A stretch of DNA of 64,000 bases from Paenibacillus tarimensis (GCF_021532315.1 NZ_JAKGAO010000028.1:25336-89335); one strand, 5' to 3'; counted from the first letter of the stretch, positions 42,488-50,838 are shown. Notes: a model not told the origin generated them from the letters alone. A program made the numbers and translations.

Positions 42488-43155
42488 TGGGAGATAACAA
42501 GCACCACATGGTGGATGGACGGTTGGCATCGAATCTGGAGGCTTACTTTGGGGAGCAGTATCACTGTCATACCGTTATCTTGTACGGCTCGTATGCAACC
42601 GGAGATGAAACTCCCGAAAGTGATATCGATGTGGTTGCCTTTACGGACGAGGTTTTAGTATCACACGATAATAAGATGTTAGAAGGAAAACCGCTGGATG
42701 CCTGGTTTTATCCAACCTCAGCTATGGCTAATACGGCTGATTTTTTACGCATAAAAGACGGCGAAGCGCTCATCGATCAGAGAGGCTTGGGGCGCGGTTT
42801 ATTGGCTGCTGTGCAAGAACGGTTTGCGGCTGGACCTGAGAGAGTTGATCGAGAAGAGCTTATCTTTCTATGTGATTGGCTTCTCAAAATGGTTAAGCGG
42901 TCCCTTAAGGGAGATGCCGAAGGGAACTACCGTTATCATTGGCTGCTGACAGACTCGCTCGAAATCTACGGTAAAGCCTCTAACCAGTGGTACATGGGGC
43001 CTAAGCAAACGCTTAAATGGCTTGAACGCCACGATAAGGCTGCGTACGATTTGTTCTGCAATGCCCTGAGAAGAGACGCCGCTGATTCTGATATCTATCG
43101 ATTAATCAAGCATGTAAGGGGAGCTGCCGGACTACAAACATCTTTTGGTGCTTAA
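42487..43155 (+). CDS. Nucleotidyltransferase, aminoglycoside-adenylyltransferase-like
   Basis: 222 residues. The MNT-type core is VILYGSYATGDETPESDIDV with the GS motif and DxD pair that bind metal and nucleotide. The C-terminal half is helical, as in aminoglycoside and lincosamide nucleotidyltransferases. The ATG overlaps the preceding VOC relic's stop (TGATG). An in-frame TTG at 42475 would extend it by four residues. Confidence 0.83.
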   Translation: MGDNKHHMVDGRLASNLEAYFGEQYHCHTVILYGSYATGDETPESDIDVVAFTDEVLVSHDNKMLEGKPLDAWFYPTSAMANTADFLRIKDGEALIDQRGLGRGLLAAVQERFAAGPERVDREELIFLCDWLLKMVKRSLKGDAEGNYRYHWLLTDSLEIYGKASNQWYMGPKQTLKWLERHDKAAYDLFCNALRRDAADSDIYRLIKHVRGAAGLQTSFGA

Positions 43156-43174
43156 GAAGGGATAGGTAGCAGGT

Positions 43175-43465
43175 TTGCACAAAATTAATAAACGCATCGC
43201 CGTGGAATCGCTTCTGTTTCCTCTAGTTGTCTATCTTGTATATGCGACCTATCAAGTTATAGGTGGATTTCTGATGACCATTTACTACGTCCCTGATATT
43301 GTAAATGAATATGAATCAGTGGATTATCTGCAGCATAAGGTCAGCTTTGGGGTAGTCTATCGATTGGAGTGGGGCGGTTTGGCGGGCGGCTTATTAGCTT
43401 GGTTAAGCTTATCATGGGTCTATTATATTGTCCGATACTGGTGGAAGTTTAAAAGGCAGCGCTGA
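43175..43465 (+). CDS. Small two-helix membrane protein, unknown
   Basis: 96 residues, TTG start. Two hydrophobic helices (LLFPLVVYLVYATYQVIGGF and GGLAGGLLAWLSLSWVYYIV) and basic ends (KRQR). The middle segment is polar (PDIVNEYESVDYLQHKVSF). The start site has only a weak ribosome site (AGGTT). It lies between the nucleotidyltransferase and DinB genes. Confidence 0.6.
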   Translation: MHKINKRIAVESLLFPLVVYLVYATYQVIGGFLMTIYYVPDIVNEYESVDYLQHKVSFGVVYRLEWGGLAGGLLAWLSLSWVYYIVRYWWKFKRQR

Positions 43466-43479
43466 TTGGAGAGAAGCAG

Positions 43480-43947
43480 ATGATACCTTTCTTTGCATAC
43501 AACTGGCAGGTTCGAGACGAGTGGTTTGACCGGCTGCAGCCTGTTTCGCATGAAGAACTAATTCGTGATCGTACAGGCGGGGTAGGCTCGATCTTAGAGA
43601 CAATATTTCATATTGTTCATGTGGAATACAGCTGGATTCAAGCAGCTGCAGGAGTGACGGTTGCCGACCCGGATTACAATGAGTACAATCAACTTCAATT
43701 AATCAGACAGCTGTCTGATGGTTACAGACCTTTCATACAACGATTCCTAGAGAACAGATCCGCTGAACATGACCTTCGTCTAGTTACTGTTCCGTGGTCG
43801 ACTGAAACACTGTATGAGGGTGAAATCCTTCGTCATGTCATCGCTCACGAGATCCATCATATGGGGCAGCTGTCTGTCTGGGCCAAAGAACTGGACATTA
43901 AGCCGGTCTCGGCAAATCTAATTAACCGGGGGTTATTTGTTCAGTAG
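43480..43947 (+). CDS. DinB-family four-helix protein
   Basis: 155 residues. First ligand region IFHIVHVEYSW (His), C-terminal HVIAHEIHHMGQL (HxxxHHxxQ) holding the other two metal ligands. Full length for the family. The GAAGCAG start region gives an ATG at 43480. Likely a thiol S-transferase or related detoxification protein. A small helix-coiled-coil gene follows 23 nt later. Confidence 0.85.
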   Translation: MIPFFAYNWQVRDEWFDRLQPVSHEELIRDRTGGVGSILETIFHIVHVEYSWIQAAAGVTVADPDYNEYNQLQLIRQLSDGYRPFIQRFLENRSAEHDLRLVTVPWSTETLYEGEILRHVIAHEIHHMGQLSVWAKELDIKPVSANLINRGLFVQ

Positions 43948-43970
43948 GGTAAAAAGCTAGGAGGGATAGT

Positions 43971-44159
43971 ATGAACACTGAACAGGAGCTGCGGGAGATC
44001 AAAGAGACATTGAAGTCGATCGATGAACGTCTTGCCGTTTTGGAAAATAGTGATGGCGACGCGCGGCCCTTTTGGCTGAACTTCTTGATTGCCTTTGTGG
44101 TTGTGTTTGTTGGGATCTTACTCATAGTTGGTATTAGCGTATTTATTGGAAAGGGATAG
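43971..44159 (+). CDS. Small membrane protein with N-terminal coiled coil
   Basis: 62 residues. Heptad-like NTEQELREIKETLKSIDERL followed by a C-terminal hydrophobic helix (LIAFVVVFVGILLIVGI). AGGAGGGATAGT precedes the ATG. Mirror image of the small protein at 22946 (helix first, coil second); both neighbour a DinB gene. It may be a protein-protein bridge at the membrane. Confidence 0.65.
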   Translation: MNTEQELREIKETLKSIDERLAVLENSDGDARPFWLNFLIAFVVVFVGILLIVGISVFIGKG

Positions 44160-44164
44160 GGACT

Positions 44165-44716
44165 TTGGCTTACGTACGCAAGGAAATATTCGTGAAGGCT
44201 CCAATTGAAGCTTGTTTTGATGCGGCCCGTAATATTGAGATTCATTCGAAGACAGTGTGGAGGCATACGCGTGAACGGGCTGTTGGAGGGGTTACTGCAG
44301 GATTAATCGGCGACGGGGAGACGGTTACCTTTGAAGCGAGACATTTTGGCATCCGGCAGCAGCTGCAGGCTAAGGTTACGGAGTACAACAGGCCCTATAT
44401 GTTTGCAGACACAATGCTAAAGGGGGCCTTCAAGCATATGACGCACACGCATCTGTTCAAGGAAACAGATGGCGGAACAATAATGACGGATATTCTGGAC
44501 TTTTCTTCACCGTTTGGCATCGTAGGCAGACTATTCGACAGGCTGGTTCTGGAGCGGTATATGACCTCATTTATCACCTATCGGCAGGTTAAGCTGAAGG
44601 AGCTTCTGGAGCAGTCAAGAGAAGTGGTAGAAGTTCGCCTGATGAATGAACATGCGCAGGATGAGCCTGTCTTCGGGAAAGGGTTCCTGTGGGCGAGCTT
44701 ATGGCGCAGAAAGTGA
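44165..44716 (+). CDS. SRPBCC-fold protein
   Basis: 183 residues, TTG start 5 nt after the small membrane protein gene. The START/Bet v1-like pattern is clear: EIFVKAPIEACFDAARNIE at the start, then FEARHFGIRQQLQAKV, FKHMTHTHLFKE, and FGIVGRLFDRLVLERYM for the final helix. Such proteins have a large hydrophobic cavity and bind lipids or hormones, or act as polyketide cyclases. Ligand unknown. Confidence 0.82.
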   Translation: MAYVRKEIFVKAPIEACFDAARNIEIHSKTVWRHTRERAVGGVTAGLIGDGETVTFEARHFGIRQQLQAKVTEYNRPYMFADTMLKGAFKHMTHTHLFKETDGGTIMTDILDFSSPFGIVGRLFDRLVLERYMTSFITYRQVKLKELLEQSREVVEVRLMNEHAQDEPVFGKGFLWASLWRRK

Positions 44717-44722
44717 GTGGTT

Positions 44723-45193
44723 ATGAAGAAAGCCACCATTATCATTAGTTCGCTTGTCCTGATTGCTGTAGTTCTCTTCCTCTACACGACGTTTAAGCCG
44801 TCAGCGGTTGATAAAGAAATTACCAGTGTGATCTACTCCACCGAGGAAGGTGTCGAGAAGCAGTCGGTTGTCCAGCTGGTTGGAAGCGTGCAGCGTCATT
44901 CCTTCAGCAGCCGTGTTTTCCAAGGCAGGCTGACTGTCGATCACGATCTGGCCTATGATGTAAAGCTATCTGAATCGGGCAGCGGGTTCTTCGGCACGAT
45001 TGTATTCTCTGACAGTTACATTGATATTCAAACGAAGGGTACTGTATATGCGTCCAAGGAGCTGGATCGGATATGGATCTGGCTCGATGAGCTCGATAAG
45101 CGGTATGACATGGAGAATGGATACATAGCTGGTCCTGCCAGCACGCAGGCTGAAGCCAATGACATTGCCCGCTCGTTAATAGAAGGGCAGTAA
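44723..45193 (+). CDS. Membrane-anchored extracytoplasmic protein, unknown
   Basis: 156 residues. N-terminal hydrophobic helix (ATIIISSLVLIAVVLFLY) is a signal anchor; the rest is a beta-rich domain (FSSRVFQGRLTVDHDLAY, FFGTIVFSDSYIDI). The ATG at 44723 begins directly with MKKATII; an earlier in-frame GTG at 44717 is possible. No known family. Confidence 0.7.
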   Translation: MKKATIIISSLVLIAVVLFLYTTFKPSAVDKEITSVIYSTEEGVEKQSVVQLVGSVQRHSFSSRVFQGRLTVDHDLAYDVKLSESGSGFFGTIVFSDSYIDIQTKGTVYASKELDRIWIWLDELDKRYDMENGYIAGPASTQAEANDIARSLIEGQ

Positions 45194-45253
45194 CATAACC
45201 GGCCATGTCCAGGACAACTAACATTAATAAGGCATGTACGGAAAGGGGAAAGC

Positions 45254-45982
45254 ATGGATCAGATCGCAATCATATCCGATATACATGGCAATATGCCTGC
45301 TTTGGAAGCGGTGCTGAAGGACATCGAGGAACGAGGCGTCCAGACTATCTTCTGTCTCGGTGACTTAATCGGCAAGGGACCTAGCTCGGATGCTGTGGTT
45401 GATCTTATTCGCCACAGATGTGAGCAGGTCATACAGGGCAATTGGGATGATTTTATAACCAGACCCTGCGAGAGTGAGACCTTGAAATGGCATCAGCGGC
45501 TGCTTGGGGAGGAACGTCTGGCCTATCTGGCTGCGCTTCCCTTCTCTATAGAATTCATGATGAGCGGCAAGCTCGTGAGATTGTACCATGCATCTCCAAG
45601 AAGCTTGTACGAGCGTACGCAGCCCTGGGATTCGCTCGATCAGCGTCTATCGCTGTTCGAAGGGTCCGAGCTGTGCCCGAGCCACTCGGCGGCAGAGCTG
45701 GCCGGTTACGGCGATATTCATAATGCCTATCTGCAGCATCTGAACGGCAAAACCTTGTTCAACGTTGGCAGTGTCGGCAATCCGCTGGATATCACCCAGG
45801 CCTCCTATGTTATTTTGCAGGGCAAGTTAAACAGCTTAGAACAGGAAGCGATTCAGCTGCAGTTTGTCAGAGTGCCCTATGATATCGAGCAATCCATCAG
45901 CGATGCGATCGAAGCAGAGATGCCGGATTTGGAAGCTTATAGTAAAGAATTGCGGACCGGTATTTATAGGGGAATTAGTTAA
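45254..45982 (+). CDS. Metallophosphoesterase, YfcE/protein-phosphatase-like
   Basis: 242 residues. Metal site motifs DIHGN (residues 9-13), GDLIGKGP (about 37) and GNWDDF (about 62) are intact. The C-terminal GHTH motif is replaced by GYGDIHNAYLQ, and NVGSVGNPLD closes the fold. It is probably a cytoplasmic phosphodiesterase or phosphatase with a changed last metal site. AAGGGGAAAGC precedes the ATG. Confidence 0.85.
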   Translation: MDQIAIISDIHGNMPALEAVLKDIEERGVQTIFCLGDLIGKGPSSDAVVDLIRHRCEQVIQGNWDDFITRPCESETLKWHQRLLGEERLAYLAALPFSIEFMMSGKLVRLYHASPRSLYERTQPWDSLDQRLSLFEGSELCPSHSAAELAGYGDIHNAYLQHLNGKTLFNVGSVGNPLDITQASYVILQGKLNSLEQEAIQLQFVRVPYDIEQSISDAIEAEMPDLEAYSKELRTGIYRGIS

Positions 45983-46033
45983 TCCTCCCTGTTATTTTTA
46001 GCGAAACTTTATAGAGTTTTTCAGGATATGATG

Positions 46034-46110
46034 TATAATTATGGAAATGACACACGCATTATTACATACCCGATCTTTAATAAGAGCTATCTGGGTCGGG
46101 TTTTGTCCCA
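46034..46110 (+). promoter_or_regulatory. Promoter-like box with attenuator-like hairpin
   Basis: TATAAT (46034-46039) is followed by TATGGAAATGACACACG and, about 25 nt later, by ACCCGA paired with TCGGGT enclosing an inner TCTT/AAGA hairpin, then TTTTG. The expected -35 is poor. It resembles an attenuator or short terminated transcript before the next gene's start at 46136. A near-identical GTATAAT-N-ATGGAA box with nested hairpin lies at 27910. Confidence 0.4.
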
Positions 46111-46135
46111 AATTACCGAGATAAGGGGGGTTCTT

Positions 46136-46834
46136 ATGAATCAGGCGCGAAAATCGGAGCAGTTATTATTTGATCACGGTTCCCGAACACCTGTTAAAGA
46201 GATTTTCCAATCCGTATGTGACCGTCTTGGGAAGCATTATGAAGCAAAAGGGTTTAAATATTTCCGTTCCAGGCCCAAATTGGTGTATAAAGAGACGGAT
46301 CTCAGGCTGGAAATACATATGTGGTCGAACAACAATACGCCTGGCGATCAGGTGACACTAGAAATCCTGCCTTATTTTTTTTCCCAGCGGGTTCTGCTTA
46401 ACAAGAAAGCCAAGGGGATCCGGCAGGAGGCTAATGATGGCATGATCCTCGGGTACCCGGCTATATTCATTCAAACTCTGAGCGATGAGCCTCCCGGTAC
46501 TGTAAGAGTTAAGCATATCTATGGGGAAGAAATGCACCGCAGGGATGAAGCTTCTCATGAGGCTGTGGAAATTTTCGGTCATACCTGTAATGTTTATAAG
46601 ATAACGGACGAGAAATTCAATCAAATCATACAGTTTATTGACCAGCGGGTCCTGCCTTATCTAGATGTATTGAAAGACAGTGATAAATTAAACGCATTTC
46701 TTGCCGGTTCATGCAAGCGGAGATTAACCTATGCTAAGCGCAGTGACTTCTACGACTATATCTCTCTCTCATTTCCGGAGGAACAGGAACGGATGCTCTC
46801 CTTGCTTCAGCAGTCTTCACTGCCGCAGGATTAA
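46136..46834 (+). CDS. Conserved-looking cytoplasmic protein, unknown
   Basis: 232 residues with no signal or membrane helix. AAGGGGGG lies 5 nt before the ATG. Sequence: FQSVCDRLGKHYEAKGFKY, YKETDLRLEIHMWSNN, ILPYFFSQRVLLNKKAKG, EEQERMLSLLQQS. The general look is of a DUF4304-like family but this was not confirmed. Candidate hairpin leader upstream at 46034. Confidence 0.6.
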   Translation: MNQARKSEQLLFDHGSRTPVKEIFQSVCDRLGKHYEAKGFKYFRSRPKLVYKETDLRLEIHMWSNNNTPGDQVTLEILPYFFSQRVLLNKKAKGIRQEANDGMILGYPAIFIQTLSDEPPGTVRVKHIYGEEMHRRDEASHEAVEIFGHTCNVYKITDEKFNQIIQFIDQRVLPYLDVLKDSDKLNAFLAGSCKRRLTYAKRSDFYDYISLSFPEEQERMLSLLQQSSLPQD

Positions 46835-46855
46835 CACTCACAGGAAGGGAGAACT

Positions 46856-47167
46856 ATGCTCAAAAATCGTATAAGCCCAAAAAGTATCGTACTCGTCGTA
46901 TACTTGGCCATTATAATACTGGAAGGGGTTGTATTCATACCCGCTGCTGAGGTTTGGGGACCGGACGATTCGATTCATGGCTACACTTACACATTCCTGT
47001 TTAACTTGGTGAAGGACAGCACCGAAGTTAACGGTTTTAATGTGGCGTATAAGATCGACATAATTCGTCTGCTGTATACGATTGGTATCACTACGCTAAT
47101 CGCTGCGGTGGTGTGGGCACTGCTGTCACTGTGGGAGAAAGAAGATTCCACTGGCGGCAGCAGGTAA
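46856..47167 (+). CDS. Small membrane protein, unknown
   Basis: 103 residues with a hydrophobic helix near the start (IVLVVYLAIIILEGVVFI) and a second near the end (LIAAVVWALLSLW). GGAAGGGAGAACT precedes the ATG. The polar middle (GPDDSIHGYTYTF) is probably outside the membrane. No known family. Confidence 0.65.
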   Translation: MLKNRISPKSIVLVVYLAIIILEGVVFIPAAEVWGPDDSIHGYTYTFLFNLVKDSTEVNGFNVAYKIDIIRLLYTIGITTLIAAVVWALLSLWEKEDSTGGSR

Positions 47168-47282
47168 GGTCTGGTGATCAACAGGCTTTTCCTATATGAT
47201 AAGGGTTATCTTGTTTGGAGGCATTAATTAAATTTGTCGCCTGAATGAGAGATCATCACGTTCATTAGGAAGGGTGGGCACT

Positions 47283-47570
47283 ATGCCTAAATGTAATAAT
47301 TGCGGCCGCCGTTTCGGCTACTCCCATGTACTGAAAACGGTCTCCGCACTATCCGGGTACCGCTCTATGGTTTGTCCGGCATGCCAGCACGCTCATACGA
47401 TTACACTAGCCTCCCGCTTTGCCGTCTCATTACTTGTTGTTGTTTTCCCGCTTCTTATCCGAATGATGTTCTTCCCTGAACAGCCGCTGCCGGAGACACT
47501 TGCTCTCGTATTGTTAATTGCAGTCTGTGCGCTATTCTTCACCCCATTACTCGTAAAAGTGGAAAAATAA
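47283..47570 (+). CDS. Zinc-ribbon membrane protein (TIGR04104-like)
   Basis: 95 residues. CNNC at the start and CPAC about 28 residues later form a small zinc ribbon, after which two hydrophobic helices run to the end. This Cys-x2-Cys...Cys-x2-Cys plus membrane layout matches the TIGR04104 family of unknown function. ATG at 47283 follows AGGGTGGGCACT. A terminator follows. Confidence 0.75.
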   Translation: MPKCNNCGRRFGYSHVLKTVSALSGYRSMVCPACQHAHTITLASRFAVSLLVVVFPLLIRMMFFPEQPLPETLALVLLIAVCALFFTPLLVKVEK

Positions 47571-47574
47571 CCGG

Positions 47575-47600
47575 AGGAACTCTAAGAGAGTTCCTTTTTT
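47575..47600 (+). terminator. Rho-independent terminator
   Basis: AGGAACTCT pairs with AGAGTTCCT around a 2-3 nt loop, then a run of T. It ends the zinc-ribbon gene. Confidence 0.87.
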
Positions 47601-47614
47601 AATCTCTCAACCAA

Positions 47615-47631
47615 ACCATATATGGTATAAT
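47615..47631 (+). promoter_or_regulatory. Palindrome overlapping a promoter -10 box
   Basis: A perfect 12-bp palindrome ACCATATATGGT (47615-47626) ends on the first base of TATAAT (47626-47631), 34 nt before the GTG of the lipoprotein gene. This is the position of a dimeric repressor operator at the -10. The -35 is not clear. Confidence 0.4.
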
Positions 47632-47664
47632 AAGTAAGTCGTAAATAGAGAGTGGGGATAAATT

Positions 47665-48348
47665 GTGAGAAAACAACTCGTACTGGCTCTGCTGCTGGCG
47701 CTCAGCTCCGTATCGCTTGGCGGGTGCCGGGATAATAACATGAATACGATTGCAATCAAGCACGAGGAGACGAACCCTGTACAGAATGCGAAAGAGCCGG
47801 TGATAGCGGATATGGGGAAAATTACGCATCTTGCAGGCGACAATGCCGAATATGCCATCCTAAAGGCTGGAGGCGTAGACACTGCCATGGTATATGATCT
47901 GCAGCTGGGCAGCCATAAGTTCTCAGAGGTTGAAGCGTGGATTGACAGGTATGACAATGGTGAATTCACGAATAAGACAGGGCCGTTCACGTTCGGAATT
48001 CAAGGTGCGGAGGATTCTGATTCACAAGCGAGGTATGATTACAAGCTCTATTATACCTTCTCAACAATTGAGGACAGCGAACAGGAGCAGGTAACTTTAG
48101 CGCTAAGGAAGAACGGGAGTGTGGCAAAGGCTGAGGCGACGCAATCACGGAAGAAGCTTCCCAGTGGTATTACAAACATGTGGTCAGTCGAAGAGATTAT
48201 TCCCGGGGAAACTCATGATCTTGCGCTAATAGCCTGGAATAAAGGGAACGGCATGACGACTAGCGATGTGGAAGAGACGATTAAGAATAACGAACTGGTC
48301 TACGTGCTTCGCTGCAGGTTCACTGCTGCGGAAGGCAGTCAGTCGTGA
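47665..48348 (+). CDS. Putative lipoprotein, unknown
   Basis: 227 residues, GTG start. Hydrophobic signal followed by lipobox LGGC (SVSLGGCRDNN) gives a membrane-anchored extracytoplasmic lipoprotein. The mature domain is beta-rich with KITHLAGDNAEYAI and FTFGIQGAEDSD. Its last codon overlaps the next gene (GTGA), so they are translated together. A palindrome-promoter region precedes it. Confidence 0.75.
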   Translation: MRKQLVLALLLALSSVSLGGCRDNNMNTIAIKHEETNPVQNAKEPVIADMGKITHLAGDNAEYAILKAGGVDTAMVYDLQLGSHKFSEVEAWIDRYDNGEFTNKTGPFTFGIQGAEDSDSQARYDYKLYYTFSTIEDSEQEQVTLALRKNGSVAKAEATQSRKKLPSGITNMWSVEEIIPGETHDLALIAWNKGNGMTTSDVEETIKNNELVYVLRCRFTAAEGSQS

Positions 48349-48881
48349 AGACATTTCACTATACGCTGCCCGTACTCAAGCTCTCTTCAGCATGGATCAC
48401 GATATACGCAGGAGGAGAGAACGGTGAGCCGGCGGGGAGCATCAGACGTTATTACAGGAATAGACTATCCCAGCTGATCTGCTGGGTAATGGATTCCTAT
48501 GATATGAATATAGAAGGACAAGACACGAATCACGCACAAGCTGTACAGCTCATAGACCGGCATATCTGGATAGGCAGGAACAAGTGGAATGCAGCTATCC
48601 TGAAGGAAGGGCGGGAGAACTCCGCTGAGGTGAATGACATCACGAAGATCAAGCTGAGTCCAAGGTTTGAAATTATATGGGGAGACCGGACATTGGAGCT
48701 GACCAGAGAACTTCTGAACAGACGCACTGTGGTTACGGATCGGGAGAGCGGGCTGGAACTCGCTGTAATTAAATTCGGGGCAGGACTGGATTACCGGAAA
48801 CGGTCTATCACCATCTATGAGGAGGGGGTGTGCCCTCTTCTGACAGCCTGCCTAGACTATCTAATGGTCAAGGTATATTGA
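48345..48881 (+). CDS. Tubby-C-terminal/LURP-like beta-barrel protein
   Basis: 178 residues, GTG start overlapping the lipoprotein stop by 4 nt. It has no signal and one barrel-like beta domain: GSIRRYYRNRLSQLICWV, ELTRELLNRRTVVTDRE and KRSITIYEEGVCPLL. The pattern suggests the LURP-one/tubby-type fold that binds phospholipids or membranes, but identification is weak. It may act together with the upstream lipoprotein. Confidence 0.5.
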   Translation: MKTFHYTLPVLKLSSAWITIYAGGENGEPAGSIRRYYRNRLSQLICWVMDSYDMNIEGQDTNHAQAVQLIDRHIWIGRNKWNAAILKEGRENSAEVNDITKIKLSPRFEIIWGDRTLELTRELLNRRTVVTDRESGLELAVIKFGAGLDYRKRSITIYEEGVCPLLTACLDYLMVKVY

Positions 48882-48927
48882 GTAGTGTACAGGTTCATTA
48901 CATAATGAGACAAAGGAAGATCTGGGG

Positions 48928-49335
48928 ATGAGAGCAAGCGCACCGTTATCAGGCTTTGTCGATATGCTCCTGGGGCTGCCATGGTATTATCATATATTGT
49001 TCATTTTCGTTATGTCACTTACCGGTGGGATATGTTTATTTCTTGTTATCCGTTGGCTTCTGAACGTGCTTCACGACCGTATGAGAGCAGAGCGGGTGAT
49101 GGTTTGCTCTGTTGTCGCCAAGAGAACGTCGGCTGAACGCGGCATAACAGGCAGGAAGGTAAAGCATTACATAACATTCGAATTCAGGGACAAGACACGC
49201 AAAGAGCTATGCGTTGACCAGGGTCAGTTTGGTGAGGTCATTGAGGGAGACAAAGGAAAGCTGACTTATCAGGGTTCAAGATATAAAGCTTTTACAAGGG
49301 TTATAAACCTGTCGCAGGGTGGGCAGAATGGTTGA
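48928..49335 (+). CDS. DUF2500-family membrane protein (YhhM-like)
   Basis: 135 residues. An N-terminal hydrophobic helix (YYHILFIFVMSLTGGICLFL) is followed by the DUF2500 domain: VVAKRTSAERG, HYITFEFRD and IEGDKGKLTYQGSRYKAF. The family occurs in many bacteria with no established function. Start ATG; a ribosome site is weak (GGGG). Confidence 0.8.
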   Translation: MRASAPLSGFVDMLLGLPWYYHILFIFVMSLTGGICLFLVIRWLLNVLHDRMRAERVMVCSVVAKRTSAERGITGRKVKHYITFEFRDKTRKELCVDQGQFGEVIEGDKGKLTYQGSRYKAFTRVINLSQGGQNG

Positions 49336-49368
49336 AATTGCATACCGTTTGGGATAGGTGATTGCACT

Positions 49369-50829
49369 GTGGCAGATTGGTCGTCATTCGTGGTGGAAGC
49401 GGATATTACAGGATTGCAGGAAGGAATGAGCAATAGAAGTTACTCGTCTAAAGAGCTGACGCTTGCCTACATGGACAGGATTGCGGCTTATGACAAGTCG
49501 GGACCATGCATTAATTCAATCGCGGAGCTTAACCCGGATGCTATTCTCATTGCTGAAGCAAGGGATCACGAACGTTCAGCCGGCGTAAGCCGCGGGCTTC
49601 TTCATGGCATCCCGGTACTGCTGAAGGATAATATAGACAGCGCTGATTGTATGCAGACAACCGCTGGAAGCCTGGCGCTCAGAGGCCATTATGCAGCTGA
49701 GGATGCCTGTATTGTCCGGCTGCTTCGGCAAGCGGGAGCGGTGCTGTTAGGCAAGACGAATATGTCCGAAATGGCCAAATTCCTCACGCAAGACATCCCG
49801 AACGGATACAGTTCACGAGGCGGATGTGTGCGTAACCCATACGCACCAGGGCGGCTTGATGTGGGAGGCTCAAGCTGTGGCTCGGGCGCTGCTGTTGCAG
49901 CAAGCTTGGCTGCTGCTGCTATAGGTACGGAAACACTGGGCTCCATTATTAATCCGGCTGTGGAGAATGCGATTGTAGGACTCAACCCTTCTATCGGGCT
50001 GGTAAGCCGAAGGGGGATCATTCCCCTGGCACCGACCCACGATACGGCAGGTCCTATGGCACGTTCCGTGAAGGATGCAGCGATCATGCTTACGGTGCTT
50101 GCTGCATATGATCCGGAAGACGATTCAACCCATATGGCGATGAACAAGAGTTTCCCGGACTACACCATATTTCTTCAGGAGAATGGCTTTCAGGGAGTCA
50201 GAATCGGGATACCCGTGGATGCCCGGTTTCCGAAGCTTCCTCCGGAGCATCAGCAGGTGGTTGAGCGGGAAATAGAGGTCATGCGGCAGCTGGGCGCCAA
50301 TATGGTTGAGGTGGAGTCCATTGCGAACCTGGAGCGACAAGAGTGGGATATGCAGGCTCTGGTCTACGAATTCAAACCGGCTATTAACCGCTATCTGGCA
50401 AAGCTGAGTCCGCATCTCCCGGTTCACAGCCTGAGAGATATGATTGAATATAACTTCCGTCATAACCGCGAGCTAATCGAAGCCTACGGGCAGGACCTGC
50501 TGATTGCTTCCGAACGGACGAGCGGAACATTAACGGAACCCAAGTACATACAGGCCAAATTGAGGGATTTGCGAATTTCCAGAGCAAATGGTATTGACGC
50601 TATATTGTCAAATCACAAGCTGGATGCGCTGTTATCGCCCGGGCACGATGGGGTAGCTGCACCTGCCAAAGCCGGCTATCCCTCGATCACCATACCCGCT
50701 GGCTTTACAGCATCTGGAGAACCCTCAGGAATAACGTTCATCGGCGGGCAGTTCAGTGAATCCTTATTAATCCGCCTGGCCTACAGCTACGAGCAGGCAA
50801 CCCGGCATCGCAAGGCTCCGGCTCTCTAA
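49369..50829 (+). CDS. Amidase-signature hydrolase
   Basis: 486 residues of the Ser-cisSer-Lys amidase fold. Catalytic Lys86 in VLLKDN, cis-Ser and following Ser in GGSSCGSG (about 167-172) and nucleophile Ser192 in GTETLGSI are present. Such enzymes cut amide bonds of small molecules, peptides or nitrile-derived amides; this one lacks a signal and is probably cytoplasmic. The usual residue before GS in GTETxGS is polar or Gly; here it is Leu. GTG start after TAGGTGATTGCACT. Strong terminator follows. Confidence 0.88.
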   Translation: MADWSSFVVEADITGLQEGMSNRSYSSKELTLAYMDRIAAYDKSGPCINSIAELNPDAILIAEARDHERSAGVSRGLLHGIPVLLKDNIDSADCMQTTAGSLALRGHYAAEDACIVRLLRQAGAVLLGKTNMSEMAKFLTQDIPNGYSSRGGCVRNPYAPGRLDVGGSSCGSGAAVAASLAAAAIGTETLGSIINPAVENAIVGLNPSIGLVSRRGIIPLAPTHDTAGPMARSVKDAAIMLTVLAAYDPEDDSTHMAMNKSFPDYTIFLQENGFQGVRIGIPVDARFPKLPPEHQQVVEREIEVMRQLGANMVEVESIANLERQEWDMQALVYEFKPAINRYLAKLSPHLPVHSLRDMIEYNFRHNRELIEAYGQDLLIASERTSGTLTEPKYIQAKLRDLRISRANGIDAILSNHKLDALLSPGHDGVAAPAKAGYPSITIPAGFTASGEPSGITFIGGQFSESLLIRLAYSYEQATRHRKAPAL

Positions 50830-50838
50830 AAACATGAA

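Noticed and set aside
20780..50829. Gene array considered as an integron cassette array
   Set aside because: No integrase, and no conserved attC-like inverted repeats were seen between genes; several genes overlap or share operons and terminators.
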